Below are positions 17,329 to 26,020 of a DNA stretch of 64,000 nt, in pieces; position 1 is the first letter of the stretch; each line of letters opens with the position of its first letter. A model generated the notes under the pieces. The model worked only from the letters and a program-made list of their open reading frames with translations, was not told the origin of the DNA and searched no databases. The position numbers were made by a program, and so were the translations under genes. The DNA comes from Geminocystis sp. NIES-3708 (GTDB lineage: Bacteria; Cyanobacteriota; Cyanobacteriia; Cyanobacteriales; Cyanobacteriaceae): positions 558,001-622,000 of the forward strand of contig NZ_AP014815.1 in assembly GCF_001548095.1 (NCBI RefSeq), given 5' to 3'.

Positions 17329-18666
17329 ATGAACATATTTGATCGAATACGTTTAGGTTTAGCTGTGGCTATAGCAAAAATAATTACAGGTGTTGTTAAA
17401 ACATTCAAATTAGGAGCCGCTAGTGTTTTACCCGGAGAAATTGCAGGACGTTTACATCCTCAATTATTACGTCTTTTATCTCAACAATTAACTAAAGGTT
17501 TAATCTTAGTAGTTGGTACAAATGGCAAAACAACGACCTCTTTATTATTAAAAGATATTTTGGTTAATAATGGTTATAAAATTATTCACAATTCGGCAGG
17601 TGCAAACCTAATTAATGGCTTAGTTACTTGTTTGATAATGAATAGTAATTTATGGGGAAAATTAACCGCAGATTATGCCATTTTAGAAGTAGATGAAAAC
17701 GTTTTACCTTTAGCTTTAAAACAATGTAATCCTACCCATATTTTAGCCTTAAATTTATTCCGAGATCAACTTGATCGTTACGGGGAAGTTGACACTATTA
17801 GTTATCGTTGGCAAAATGCCATTGAGCCTTTAAGTAAAGATACATTTATTATCGTTAATGGTGATGATCCAACTTTATGTTATTTAGGTCAAAATTTATC
17901 ACAAAAAGTGTTATTTTTCGGTTTAAATGAACCAGAATTATACTTAGAAGAAATACCCCATGCTGTAGATTCTATTTACTGTCCAAAATGTGGCACTTCT
18001 CTAATTTATGAAGGAGTTTATTTATCCCATTTGGGTGATTATGACTGTCCAAATTGCGATTTTACTAAAAGTAAATTATCAGTAAATAGTGGGGACTGGC
18101 AACAAATTTTAATCGGGGTTTATAATAAATATAATACCCTAGCCGCAGGATTAGTAGCGGAAACTATCGGAGTCGAAAAAAAGATTATTAACGATACTAT
18201 CACCAACTTTAAAGCGGCTTTTGGTAGGGCAGAAGAATTAACTATTAATAATAAAAAAATTCGTATTTTGCTCTCTAAAAATCCTGTGGGTATGAATGAG
18301 ACAATTAGGGCAGTAAATGACATTAAAAAAATCAATTTATCTAGCACTATTTTAATGGTTTTAAATGATCGCATTCCTGATGGTACAGATGTTTCTTGGA
18401 TTTGGGATGTAGATACAGAAAAATTAGTAGAAACGGGAGGTAATATAGTAGTTAGTGGCGATCGAGTTTATGACATGGCATTGAGGTTAAAATATAGTCT
18501 TGATACCCTTGAATCTGACATGAATTTAGTAGTAAAAGAAAACCTTGCTGAAGCTGTCAATAAAGCCTTAGATTTAACACCAGTTAACGAAACTTTATAT
18601 ATTATTCCCACTTATTCGGCAATGTTAGAAGTCAGAAAATTATTGTTAGGTAGAGAAATTTTATAA
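17329..18666 (+). CDS. murT: Mur ligase family protein MurT (lipid II isoglutaminyl synthase subunit)
   Basis: A 445-aa Mur-ligase-like protein. With a GatD glutaminase, MurT amidates the alpha-carboxylate of D-Glu in lipid II. The ATP P-loop GTNGKTTT is at residues 63-70, followed by the NSAGANLINGL motif. A zinc ribbon sits inside the ATPase domain (C218, C221, C240, C243). The C-terminal DUF1727 region contains KNPVGMNE and LNDRIPDGTDVSWIWDVD, the latter with the aspartate expected of MurT. Length is normal. No gatD gene is visible next to it. The small gene at 18672 follows after only 5 bases and is probably co-transcribed. Confidence 0.92.
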   Translation: MNIFDRIRLGLAVAIAKIITGVVKTFKLGAASVLPGEIAGRLHPQLLRLLSQQLTKGLILVVGTNGKTTTSLLLKDILVNNGYKIIHNSAGANLINGLVTCLIMNSNLWGKLTADYAILEVDENVLPLALKQCNPTHILALNLFRDQLDRYGEVDTISYRWQNAIEPLSKDTFIIVNGDDPTLCYLGQNLSQKVLFFGLNEPELYLEEIPHAVDSIYCPKCGTSLIYEGVYLSHLGDYDCPNCDFTKSKLSVNSGDWQQILIGVYNKYNTLAAGLVAETIGVEKKIINDTITNFKAAFGRAEELTINNKKIRILLSKNPVGMNETIRAVNDIKKINLSSTILMVLNDRIPDGTDVSWIWDVDTEKLVETGGNIVVSGDRVYDMALRLKYSLDTLESDMNLVVKENLAEAVNKALDLTPVNETLYIIPTYSAMLEVRKLLLGREIL

Positions 18667-18671
18667 AAAAT

Positions 18672-18836
18672 ATGACTAACTCAATTAACAGCGATAAAAA
18701 CTCGAAAAAAATTTTTATGAATCATAAATCTGATGCCCAAATCAAAGATGAATTAATACTTTGTCAACACTGCTTACGCACGGCTAATAATGGCATAAAA
18801 TGTAAAGGTATTTGTGTGGCTGACAGTGATTATTGA
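18672..18836 (+). CDS. Small four-cysteine protein downstream of murT
   Basis: A 54-codon frame opens with ATG five bases after the murT stop and ends at TGA 18834-18836. An internal ATG at 18717 is an alternative start. The C-terminal half reads CQHCLRTANNGIKCKGICVA, with two CXXC-like cysteine pairs that could hold one zinc ion, and it ends with DSDY. The N-terminal half is polar and lysine/asparagine rich. I do not recognise a named family. Tight coupling to murT and the ordered cysteines argue that it is a real gene rather than chance. Confidence 0.6.
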   Translation: MTNSINSDKNSKKIFMNHKSDAQIKDELILCQHCLRTANNGIKCKGICVADSDY

Positions 18837-18951
18837 CATCCAAAAATATTTATATTTAAAGAAATTGCTCGTTCAATTTTTCAGAACAAAAATTTAGTGA
18901 TTCTCGATAGTAAATTTTGGTTATTAATTGACATAATTAGAAAATTATTTA

Positions 18952-19902
18952 TTATTTATTCACATATAGTAAATTTCTAGGCATAGCAAAAATAGAATTA
19001 GCTTGATTGGATGCCACATAACGCCAATGCCAAGGCTCAAAACTCACCCCTTGTATATTATTTTTAGGAAAAGACAACTCAAAACCGTATCTATGAGCAT
19101 TGTTTGTTAACCAAGAATAAGCCTGACTAGACTCAAATTGAAATTTTAAATCAAGAGAGGGTTGTTTTCCATCACCAATATCTAACGCATATCCTGTATG
19201 ATGTTCACTATGTCCGGGAGGTGCGCTTAACTTTGAGGCGGCTTCTTTACTACCTCGTTTTTGAATTTGTTTTTGAAATAGTTTTGTTTGATCAGATATA
19301 GAACGAAAACCTGAAATTAAGACTAATTCTACTCCTTGTACTTTAGCATCTGCTCTCATACGGTTAAAAGCATTCCCCGCTTCTTGGTGTAAAAATTCTG
19401 TACGATTATAATAATTTCCCATATTAACTAAACTTTGTCGAGGTGTTTCTGCAAATGGAAAATGACCAAAATAAGTATTAGATAAAAGAGAATTAATGGT
19501 AGGAATTTGTGATTGTGCAATGGTAGGAGATGATTGATTTGTGATTATTTCAGGCGGTTTATTCTCAATTTTTGGTTGTTGATAAATAGGAGAGGTTTTG
19601 ACTGTTTCAGTCTTTTTTTGAGATTCGATGGCAGGGGGAATTGTAGGAGATTCAGTGGTTTGAGATTGATTATTCAGTTGTGTAGGTAATGAGGGAATTT
19701 CAGGGGATTTATTTTCAATAGTGGGGAAATTTTCTAGAGGACTTTTGACAGAAGAATTTAATTCTTTATCTTTAATGGAAGATGAGGAAGACTCAGAAGA
19801 TTGAGGAATATACCACCAACCGAAAATGCCACCTAAAATAACTGAAGCGAGAAAAAAGTTAAGTATTTGAAAATTAGATAACAACGATTTGATGATTTTC
19901 AT
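18952..19902 (-). CDS. D-alanyl-D-alanine carboxypeptidase, VanY/M15B family
   Basis: A 316-aa zinc peptidase that trims the terminal D-Ala from peptidoglycan stem peptides. One membrane anchor lies near residues 12-32 (FFLASVILGGIFGWWYI), followed by a Ser/Pro/Gln-rich spacer (about 33-135) reaching into the periplasm. The VanY domain (about 150-310) has SGFRS, the zinc motif SEHHTGYALD (H234, D241), and EPWHWRYV with catalytic E289 and zinc ligand H292. It follows the Ser/Thr kinase gene by 21 bases on the same strand, so both are likely on one transcript. Confidence 0.93.
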   Translation of the reverse strand: MKIIKSLLSNFQILNFFLASVILGGIFGWWYIPQSSESSSSSIKDKELNSSVKSPLENFPTIENKSPEIPSLPTQLNNQSQTTESPTIPPAIESQKKTETVKTSPIYQQPKIENKPPEIITNQSSPTIAQSQIPTINSLLSNTYFGHFPFAETPRQSLVNMGNYYNRTEFLHQEAGNAFNRMRADAKVQGVELVLISGFRSISDQTKLFQKQIQKRGSKEAASKLSAPPGHSEHHTGYALDIGDGKQPSLDLKFQFESSQAYSWLTNNAHRYGFELSFPKNNIQGVSFEPWHWRYVASNQANSIFAMPRNLLYVNK

Positions 19903-19923
19903 GATATTTTCGGAATTTTAAAC

Positions 19924-21429
19924 CTAAAAATTAATTAATTGTGCCGCAATCCAACCTGTTGTACCTGACGGGGAATGATATACTTTATACCATCGATAAC
20001 CGCCTTGATCATAACCAGTCTCTAATATCTCTATTGTTTCTCCTGTATAGCCTTGTCCTACAACAGAATAACTTGTACCTGGTCCTGAGCGAATATTTTT
20101 ACTTCCTGATTTACCTCCAATACTGGCATAAGAGTTACTACTTGAATTATTTACAGATGGATTAACCACAATAGTTCTAGTTTTAGGTTGATTATTTGCT
20201 CTAACTTCCGCTTGTCTTCGTAATTCTTCAGCTTTAACCCTTGCTTGTTCAGCTTCTAACCTCATTTTCTCTGATTCTTGTCGTTTAGCTTCTTCTTGCT
20301 CTCGTTTTTGTTTCTCTTCTAAAACTTTTGCTTCCGCTTCCTCTTTTTCTCGCTCAACTTCTTCTAATTTTGCTAGAGTTTGAGCCCTTTGTTGAGTAAT
20401 AATAAATCCTCCTGATACCCCTAAAGCAACTAATATACCAGTAATTAAAAGGGGAATAAGATTATTTTTTTGCGGATTATTGACAGAATTTTGATGAATA
20501 TTACTAACAGGATTATTCCATTCAGAATTGGGAATTAAAATCGTTGCTGGTGAATTAGAAGTAACATTTTTTGATAAATCAATTGTATTAACAGAAGGCA
20601 CAACCGCCATTGTTTCCATTTCGCTGTTATGTAGAGCTTGATACATAGCTTGAGCAGTAAGATAACGGTTACTTATGTCCATTTTTGTCGCTTTTTCTAA
20701 AACTATTTTTAAATTCGGCGATAAATTCGGGATTAAACTTTGCCAATCTAATTCCCCCGTCATTTGATTACTAAGTATTTCAATAGGATATTTGCCCGTT
20801 AAACTATAAATCATCGTCAAAGCTAAGGCATATAAATCACTGCTAAAAACCGTACGCCCTAAACTTTGCTCAGGGGGTATAAAGCCTCTCGTACCAACAA
20901 TTACAGAACTTACTGTTGAGCCACTACTTAAACTTACTGCTCCCATACTTTCTTTGACTGCACCAAAATCGATTAAAACAGGTAATCTGTCGGAGTCTCG
21001 AATAATAATATTTTCAGGTTTAATATCTCGGTGAATGATGTTATTTCCGTGAACATATTTGAGAGTATTAAGTAATGATGATAAAATTGATTCACATTGA
21101 GCGGTATTTATTACTCCTAATTCGGCTAAACTTTTTCCCTTGATATATTCCTGTATGAGATAAAATTGCTGATCTTCAGTAAAATAAGCATATAAAGTGG
21201 GAATTTGTGAGCTATTTTGGCCTAATTCTTCTAATACTTTCGCTTCTTTTTCAAATAAACCTTGAATTAATGTCATAGAGACATGATTATCGTTGATAGG
21301 TTTAAGGCGTTTAACCACCACCTTTTTTCCTGAAGGCATTTGAGTATCTTTGGCTAAAAAAGTTTCACCGAAGCCACCGCTACCAAGACTTTGTATAATT
21401 TCATATCTACCGACGATAGTTTGAATCAT
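19924..21429 (-). CDS. Membrane Ser/Thr protein kinase with C-terminal SH3 domain
   Basis: A 501-aa Hanks-type kinase. The kinase domain covers about 8-275: glycine loop GSGGFG at 16-21, lysine K40, catalytic HRDIKPEN from H133 and DFG from D154. A transmembrane helix lies near 325-346 (LIPLLITGILVALGVSGG). A highly charged Glu/Lys/Arg coiled coil covers about 348-415. An extracellular bacterial SH3 domain ends the protein (about 430-501: NIRSGPGTSYSVVG, GTTGWIAAQLINF). SH3b domains often bind cell-wall peptides, so the layout suggests a wall-sensing receptor kinase. The carboxypeptidase gene downstream in the same unit supports, but does not prove, a cell-wall role. Confidence 0.93.
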   Translation of the reverse strand: MIQTIVGRYEIIQSLGSGGFGETFLAKDTQMPSGKKVVVKRLKPINDNHVSMTLIQGLFEKEAKVLEELGQNSSQIPTLYAYFTEDQQFYLIQEYIKGKSLAELGVINTAQCESILSSLLNTLKYVHGNNIIHRDIKPENIIIRDSDRLPVLIDFGAVKESMGAVSLSSGSTVSSVIVGTRGFIPPEQSLGRTVFSSDLYALALTMIYSLTGKYPIEILSNQMTGELDWQSLIPNLSPNLKIVLEKATKMDISNRYLTAQAMYQALHNSEMETMAVVPSVNTIDLSKNVTSNSPATILIPNSEWNNPVSNIHQNSVNNPQKNNLIPLLITGILVALGVSGGFIITQQRAQTLAKLEEVEREKEEAEAKVLEEKQKREQEEAKRQESEKMRLEAEQARVKAEELRRQAEVRANNQPKTRTIVVNPSVNNSSSNSYASIGGKSGSKNIRSGPGTSYSVVGQGYTGETIEILETGYDQGGYRWYKVYHSPSGTTGWIAAQLINF

Positions 21430-21578
21430 AAATTATCTCATCAAAAATTTAAACTCTATCTATTCATCAGTTTCATTTCCTCAAATTATGCGCATTTATC
21501 AAAAAAAATTTAAAACAAAGTCAATTAAGTGAGTGAGTAAAATTAATTGTGTATTTTATTTTCTCAAAACCTTGGTAA

Positions 21579-21598
21579 CAATGGGTTTAAACCCATTG
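21579..21598. repeat. Perfect 20-bp palindrome
   Basis: CAATGGGTTTAAACCCATTG is a perfect inverted repeat lying between the starts of the kinase gene and the end of thiO-thiG. It has no adjacent T run on the strand that would end thiO-thiG, so a terminator role is doubtful. It may be a dispersed REP-like palindrome. Confidence 0.6.
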
Positions 21599-21637
21599 CT
21601 TCTATATAATTAATTTTGCATAAGTACTTATTATTTA

Positions 21638-23632
21638 TTATTTCACTACACCAACAAGAGGCGAACTTGCTGACGCATACTCTTTTACGGGAATACGTCC
21701 TGCTTGATATGCAAATCTTCCTGCTTGGGTAGCTAATCCCATAGCTTGTGCCATCTTAACAGGATTTTGAGCTAAGGCGATCGCACTATTAATCAATAAA
21801 GCATCTGCACCTAACTCCATCCCTAAAGCGGCTTCACTGGGTGTGCCGATACCAGCATCAATAACTACTGGTATTTTTGCTTGTTCGATGATAATTTTAA
21901 TATTAGCTAAATTCTGTATACCTTGTCCTGAGCCGATGGGAGAACCTAATGGCATAACTGTCGCACAACCAACTTCTTCTAAGCGTTTACAAAGGAGAGG
22001 ATCAGCATTAACATAGGGTAATACGGCAAAACCTTCTTTAACTAACTGCTCTGCGGCTTGTAGTGTACCAATGGGATCAGGTAATAAATATTTAGAATCA
22101 GGAATAACCTCTAATTTGATGAAATTATTATCTTCCTGCCCTAGTAATTTCGCCATTTCTCTACCTAAACGAGCGACTCTGATAGCTTCTTCTGCACTCG
22201 TGCAACCTGCGGTGTTAGGTAACATCCATATTTTACTCCAATCAAGGGCTTCTGCTAATCCTTCATGACCGGGAGCGTTTGTTTGTACTCTACGCACAGC
22301 AACGGTGACGATTTCGCAACCACTGGCGATAACACTTTTTTGCATGGATTCCATACTTGGATATTTGCCTGTGCCTGTCATCAAACGAGACTTGAATTTT
22401 TTTCCAGCTATGATCAAATGATCATTATCATCAGAATTTGAGTCTATAAAGCCATTATTTTCACTTTTAGTAGAAAAATGACCTAAATTCCCATTCATGG
22501 AGGTTATATTGTTTCTATTAGAGGTTATATCAAAATTTTGAGGACTGCTGGGAGTAGGATAAGACATAATTTGGGGCTGAGATTTGTTAAATCGTTGGTA
22601 AGTAAAATGTTTTAATAAAGGATCTGCATGATGATCAATTACTAGGTTACTAATTAATTTAGCGGTAATGGGTGCAAGTAGGATACCATTGCGTTGATGT
22701 CCTGTGGCGAAAATCAAGTTATCAGTATCACCATAGCCTAAAATAGGAATTTCATCGGCGGTAGCAGGGCGAAAACCATACCAAATTTCATCTAATTGCC
22801 AACTTGCTAGGGGTGGATATAAACGAATGGCACGATTTAATAAACTATTAATACCTTCGGCGGTTGTGCCTTCTATCCAGCCAATATCTTCTGAAGTTGC
22901 ACCCACGATTAAACGCCCGTCTTTTTTGGGTACGAGATAAGTATTTTCTCCAAAAATAACTCTTTCTAAGGGTTTTTCCGTGGCTATCTTTAAACTTAGC
23001 ATTTGTCCTTTTAATGGACGCACGGGAAGAGGAAATAATTTACTTGACCATGCACCACTGGCTAAAATATAAGTATCAGCAGAAAATATACCTGATTTGG
23101 TGAGGACATTTTTAATTCTACCTTGATGACGGGTAAAAGCGATCGCCTCCACGCCTTCTTTAATATCAATACCTAATGACTTGGCTATATTTAATAATAC
23201 GTTACCAACTTTGCGAGGATCAACTTGTCCTTCTTCAGGATACCAATAACCCCCCATAACGTCTTTGCCCAGATGTGGTTGATATAGTTGAATAGTGTCT
23301 TTATCTAACCAATTATCATTAATTGTTGAAGGTTGATGATAAACAGGTGCGATTATTCCACAAGGATTATAGTCTATATCTTGACCACTTAATTGTTCTA
23401 ATTTTCCTGTCCATTCGGGGTATAAAGCAAGGGATTGCAACGCTAAATCTAAAATAACACCTTCTAACTGCTCTGCTTTTGGTGCTAACATTCCAGCGGC
23501 GGCGTTGGTAGCGGCTTGAGTATAGTTTTTACTTAAGATTGTTACCCCTAACCCTTTTAATTTTAATTCAAGGGCGATCGAAAGTCCAATAATTCCACCG
23601 CCAATAACAATAATTTCGTTGCTAGTTTTCAT
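21638..23632 (-). CDS. thiO-thiG: Bifunctional glycine oxidase / thiazole synthase ThiO-ThiG
   Basis: A 664-aa fusion for the thiazole half of thiamine. The N-terminal ThiO part (about 1-350) is an FAD enzyme with the dinucleotide motif [17 protein letters not shown] at 8-24 and the closing [14 protein letters not shown]; it oxidises glycine to iminoacetate. A linker of about 60 polar residues follows. The ThiG part (about 410-655) begins [19 protein letters not shown] and includes [32 protein letters not shown], and [20 protein letters not shown]; it assembles the thiazole phosphate from ThiS thiocarboxylate, deoxyxylulose phosphate and iminoacetate. The fusion is typical of cyanobacteria. 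I saw no TPP riboswitch upstream. Confidence 0.96.
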   Translation of the reverse strand: MKTSNEIIVIGGGIIGLSIALELKLKGLGVTILSKNYTQAATNAAAGMLAPKAEQLEGVILDLALQSLALYPEWTGKLEQLSGQDIDYNPCGIIAPVYHQPSTINDNWLDKDTIQLYQPHLGKDVMGGYWYPEEGQVDPRKVGNVLLNIAKSLGIDIKEGVEAIAFTRHQGRIKNVLTKSGIFSADTYILASGAWSSKLFPLPVRPLKGQMLSLKIATEKPLERVIFGENTYLVPKKDGRLIVGATSEDIGWIEGTTAEGINSLLNRAIRLYPPLASWQLDEIWYGFRPATADEIPILGYGDTDNLIFATGHQRNGILLAPITAKLISNLVIDHHADPLLKHFTYQRFNKSQPQIMSYPTPSSPQNFDITSNRNNITSMNGNLGHFSTKSENNGFIDSNSDDNDHLIIAGKKFKSRLMTGTGKYPSMESMQKSVIASGCEIVTVAVRRVQTNAPGHEGLAEALDWSKIWMLPNTAGCTSAEEAIRVARLGREMAKLLGQEDNNFIKLEVIPDSKYLLPDPIGTLQAAEQLVKEGFAVLPYVNADPLLCKRLEEVGCATVMPLGSPIGSGQGIQNLANIKIIIEQAKIPVVIDAGIGTPSEAALGMELGADALLINSAIALAQNPVKMAQAMGLATQAGRFAYQAGRIPVKEYASASSPLVGVVK

Positions 23633-23987
23633 AATCGATAATTAAAATATATCGTTATTTTATCATTGTCATAAAATTCAAGCAAAAATTGATAAGATAT
23701 TTTTATTGATAATCACAACATATTCTAAAAATTTCCATGGTTTTCTTTTCTTTATCTATCTGACAAACTAGCTTATGTTTTATATTTATACAGCGAGAAT
23801 AATAACTATTTTAGTTTCCGTTAATTTTTCAGAAGGGGAGGATTTAAAAACAGTTTTTTTCTCAAAGTTATTTTAACATTGAGCTCAATATTAATTAGAT
23901 CAAAATACATAATTCGATGACTTAATTATTGAAAAATGATTTAGGATCTCTTTATTACTAATAAATATATTTAAAAGAGAAAAAATC
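23633..23987. other. 355-base intergenic region, divergent promoters
   Basis: It separates the divergently transcribed thiO-thiG and GDSL hydrolase genes, so it must carry both promoters. A 12-bp palindrome ATTGAGCTCAAT lies at 23878-23889. AAGAGAAAAAA directly before the GDSL start is a weak ribosome site. I found no coding frame, RNA gene or TPP aptamer. Confidence 0.5.
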
Positions 23988-25388
23988 ATGACTGTTATTT
24001 TTCTTGGTGATAGTTTATTCGATATTGGAAATCTCAGTTTTACGGTTGCCTCTTTAGGATTTCAACCATTTCCCAATCCACCTTACAATCAAGGTAAAGC
24101 ATCTGATGGACAAGTTTTAGGAGAAGCTATCGCCGATAGATTAGGTATTAATGCTAATTCTTTGGTGGGTAACTCAACCATTTCTACTCCTCCGAATCCT
24201 TCAGAGAATAATGTTGTTTATGCTTTCGCTGGTGCAACTACGGGAATATTTGGTTCAAAACCTAATAATTTAGGTACAATTCCTATTGGTTTAAGTTCTC
24301 AAATACAATTATTTGAACAGAATTTAATTAGTGATAATAGCTTAAATAATTTGATCGAAGTTTTTATTAGTGCAGGAAGTAACGATGTTTTAGAAGTTAT
24401 TGCTGATCCTAATTTTGTTAATATTTTCTTAACTCCAGAAAATGGTGATAATGAGCTGTTAATTAATAAAACCGTTGAGAATATTTTTAATAACATTAGT
24501 CAAGCCATTAAAAATATTGAAAATCAAATAGGAAATATTACAGTAATTGGTTTGTCACCGATAGGAAATACTCCTTTTGTCATTGAAACTGATAAAGAGA
24601 TAGATAATAATATTCCTCTTGATATTAATGGACAAACAACGGCATTATTAAATGATATTTCCGCAAAAGTTAACGAAAAATTAATCACTACTTTTGATAA
24701 TCAAAATAATGATATACCAAATGTTAAAATAATTGATGGTTTTAAAGTTTTTAACGATGCTTTAAATCTATGGCAAAATGATTTGACTACATCTCCTATT
24801 ATTGATGTTTCATATGTAGATTATATTTCAGGAACTTCTAATCTGGGAGAAAATCTTACCATCGAACAATTTGCTTTTATTGACGGTGTACATCCTACAT
24901 CTGCATTAAATCAATATTTAGCCTCTGAAATAGTTTCTATTCCTGAATTAAATACTCCTATATATAGTTTTCAAAATACCGATATACCAACCACTTTTTT
25001 GTATGTAGCAGAAGAAGAAAGAAAAAATATTCTTGACAACTATTCTAATTTTGCAGAAAAAGGAATAGCTTTTAATGTGGGCATTGAACCTAATGATAAT
25101 TTAATTACCATCTATCGATTTCAAAATCAAGATATAGGAGGTACTTATCTTTATGTAGGAGAAGAGGAAAGAGGAAGTATTCTTCAAAATTATCCTAATT
25201 TTATTGAAGAAGGAATTGCTTTCTATGTTTATGGTGCCCAGAGTAATCAAGGAGAAAATATTTATCGATTCCAAAATCAAGATATAATCGGCACTTATCT
25301 CTATGTAACGGAGGATGAAAGACAAAATATTCTTCAAAATTCCCCTAATTTTATTGAGGAAGGAATTGCTTTTAAAGTCGTTTTTTAA
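23988..25388 (+). CDS. SGNH/GDSL hydrolase with C-terminal triple YRFQN repeat
   Basis: A 466-aa protein. The esterase domain (about 1-315) has block I FLGDSLFDIGN (nucleophile S9), block III GSND near 129-132 and block V DGVHPT near 299-304, which supplies the catalytic Asp and His. It resembles the thermolabile-hemolysin/lecithinase branch of GDSL esterases; the substrate (lipid or glycan ester) is unknown. Residues about 323-466 hold three roughly 49-residue DUF5648-like repeats (IY-FQN-D---TYLYV-E-ER--IL-N-PNFIEEGIAF). There is no N-terminal signal peptide. The same C-terminal module closes the Ig-repeat protein at 8452-11013. Confidence 0.9.
   Translation: MTVIFLGDSLFDIGNLSFTVASLGFQPFPNPPYNQGKASDGQVLGEAIADRLGINANSLVGNSTISTPPNPSENNVVYAFAGATTGIFGSKPNNLGTIPIGLSSQIQLFEQNLISDNSLNNLIEVFISAGSNDVLEVIADPNFVNIFLTPENGDNELLINKTVENIFNNISQAIKNIENQIGNITVIGLSPIGNTPFVIETDKEIDNNIPLDINGQTTALLNDISAKVNEKLITTFDNQNNDIPNVKIIDGFKVFNDALNLWQNDLTTSPIIDVSYVDYISGTSNLGENLTIEQFAFIDGVHPTSALNQYLASEIVSIPELNTPIYSFQNTDIPTTFLYVAEEERKNILDNYSNFAEKGIAFNVGIEPNDNLITIYRFQNQDIGGTYLYVGEEERGSILQNYPNFIEEGIAFYVYGAQSNQGENIYRFQNQDIIGTYLYVTEDERQNILQNSPNFIEEGIAFKVVF
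24955..25385 (+). repeat. C-terminal triple DUF5648-like repeat in GDSL hydrolase gene
   Basis: Three units of about 149 bases start near 24958, 25110 and 25259 (TATCGATTTCAAAATCAAGA and close variants). The second and third are nearly identical at the base level over their first halves. Confidence 0.75.
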
Positions 25389-25554
25389 AGTAACAGATTT
25401 TTGACTGAAAAAAATTATTTAATATTCAATTTTGAGTTAATGATAAATCCTACCACTTAAAAATAATACTTAATTTAGGTAGTGAAGAAAATTTATTTTC
25501 CATAAACTTAAGTCAAATTTTGTTACCAATTTCTGTTTAATATTTTCCTTATAC

Positions 25555-25872
25555 TTAATCCCAATCAAAAATAGGATCTTTTTCTTCTTCAAAATCTTTT
25601 TTAAATCCTGATTTTTTCTGTTTTTTTCTATTCTTATTATTTTTAGATTGTGGCGAATTATTATTATTTTTAAATAAAATAGGTATTATTGAACCACAAA
25701 CAAAACCTCCAGCCAAAGCAAAGGTTAATAATATCCCTACGGGTATTTTAATTGATTCAAAAATAAAAAATTTTAGACTGACTAATTGTATATTTTGAAT
25801 AGAAAATACTGCTATTACTATAAGCCAAAATCCAACTATTAAACTGATTATAATTTGTTTAGTTCTATTCAT
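25555..25872 (-). CDS. LapA-like (DUF1049) membrane protein
   Basis: A 105-aa protein with two transmembrane helices (about 8-28 and 44-66) flanking the QNIQLVSLKFFIFESIKIPVG segment that marks the LapA/DUF1049 family. E. coli LapA acts in lipopolysaccharide assembly; the role of cyanobacterial homologues is not established. The C-terminal third is cytoplasmic and very basic (lysine/asparagine rich), ending with an acidic EEEKDPIFDWD. It stands alone, 149 bases past the pgi stop on the same strand. Confidence 0.82.
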   Translation of the reverse strand: MNRTKQIIISLIVGFWLIVIAVFSIQNIQLVSLKFFIFESIKIPVGILLTFALAGGFVCGSIIPILFKNNNNSPQSKNNKNRKKQKKSGFKKDFEEEKDPIFDWD

Positions 25873-26020
25873 ATTTTTTTGAAAAATAATAAGTTGGGTT
25901 AGGGATACCGTAAGTTAATGAAACTAAATAATCACCATAAAAATGGAATAGTTAAGCTCAATAAAATTAAAGAATAAAATTAGTTAATGTTGGGTTTTGT
26001 TTCCTCTACCCAACCAACTT

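Noticed and set aside
23633-23987. TPP riboswitch for thiO-thiG
   Set aside because: Neither strand shows the conserved CUGAGA and CUGAUCUGG-type elements.
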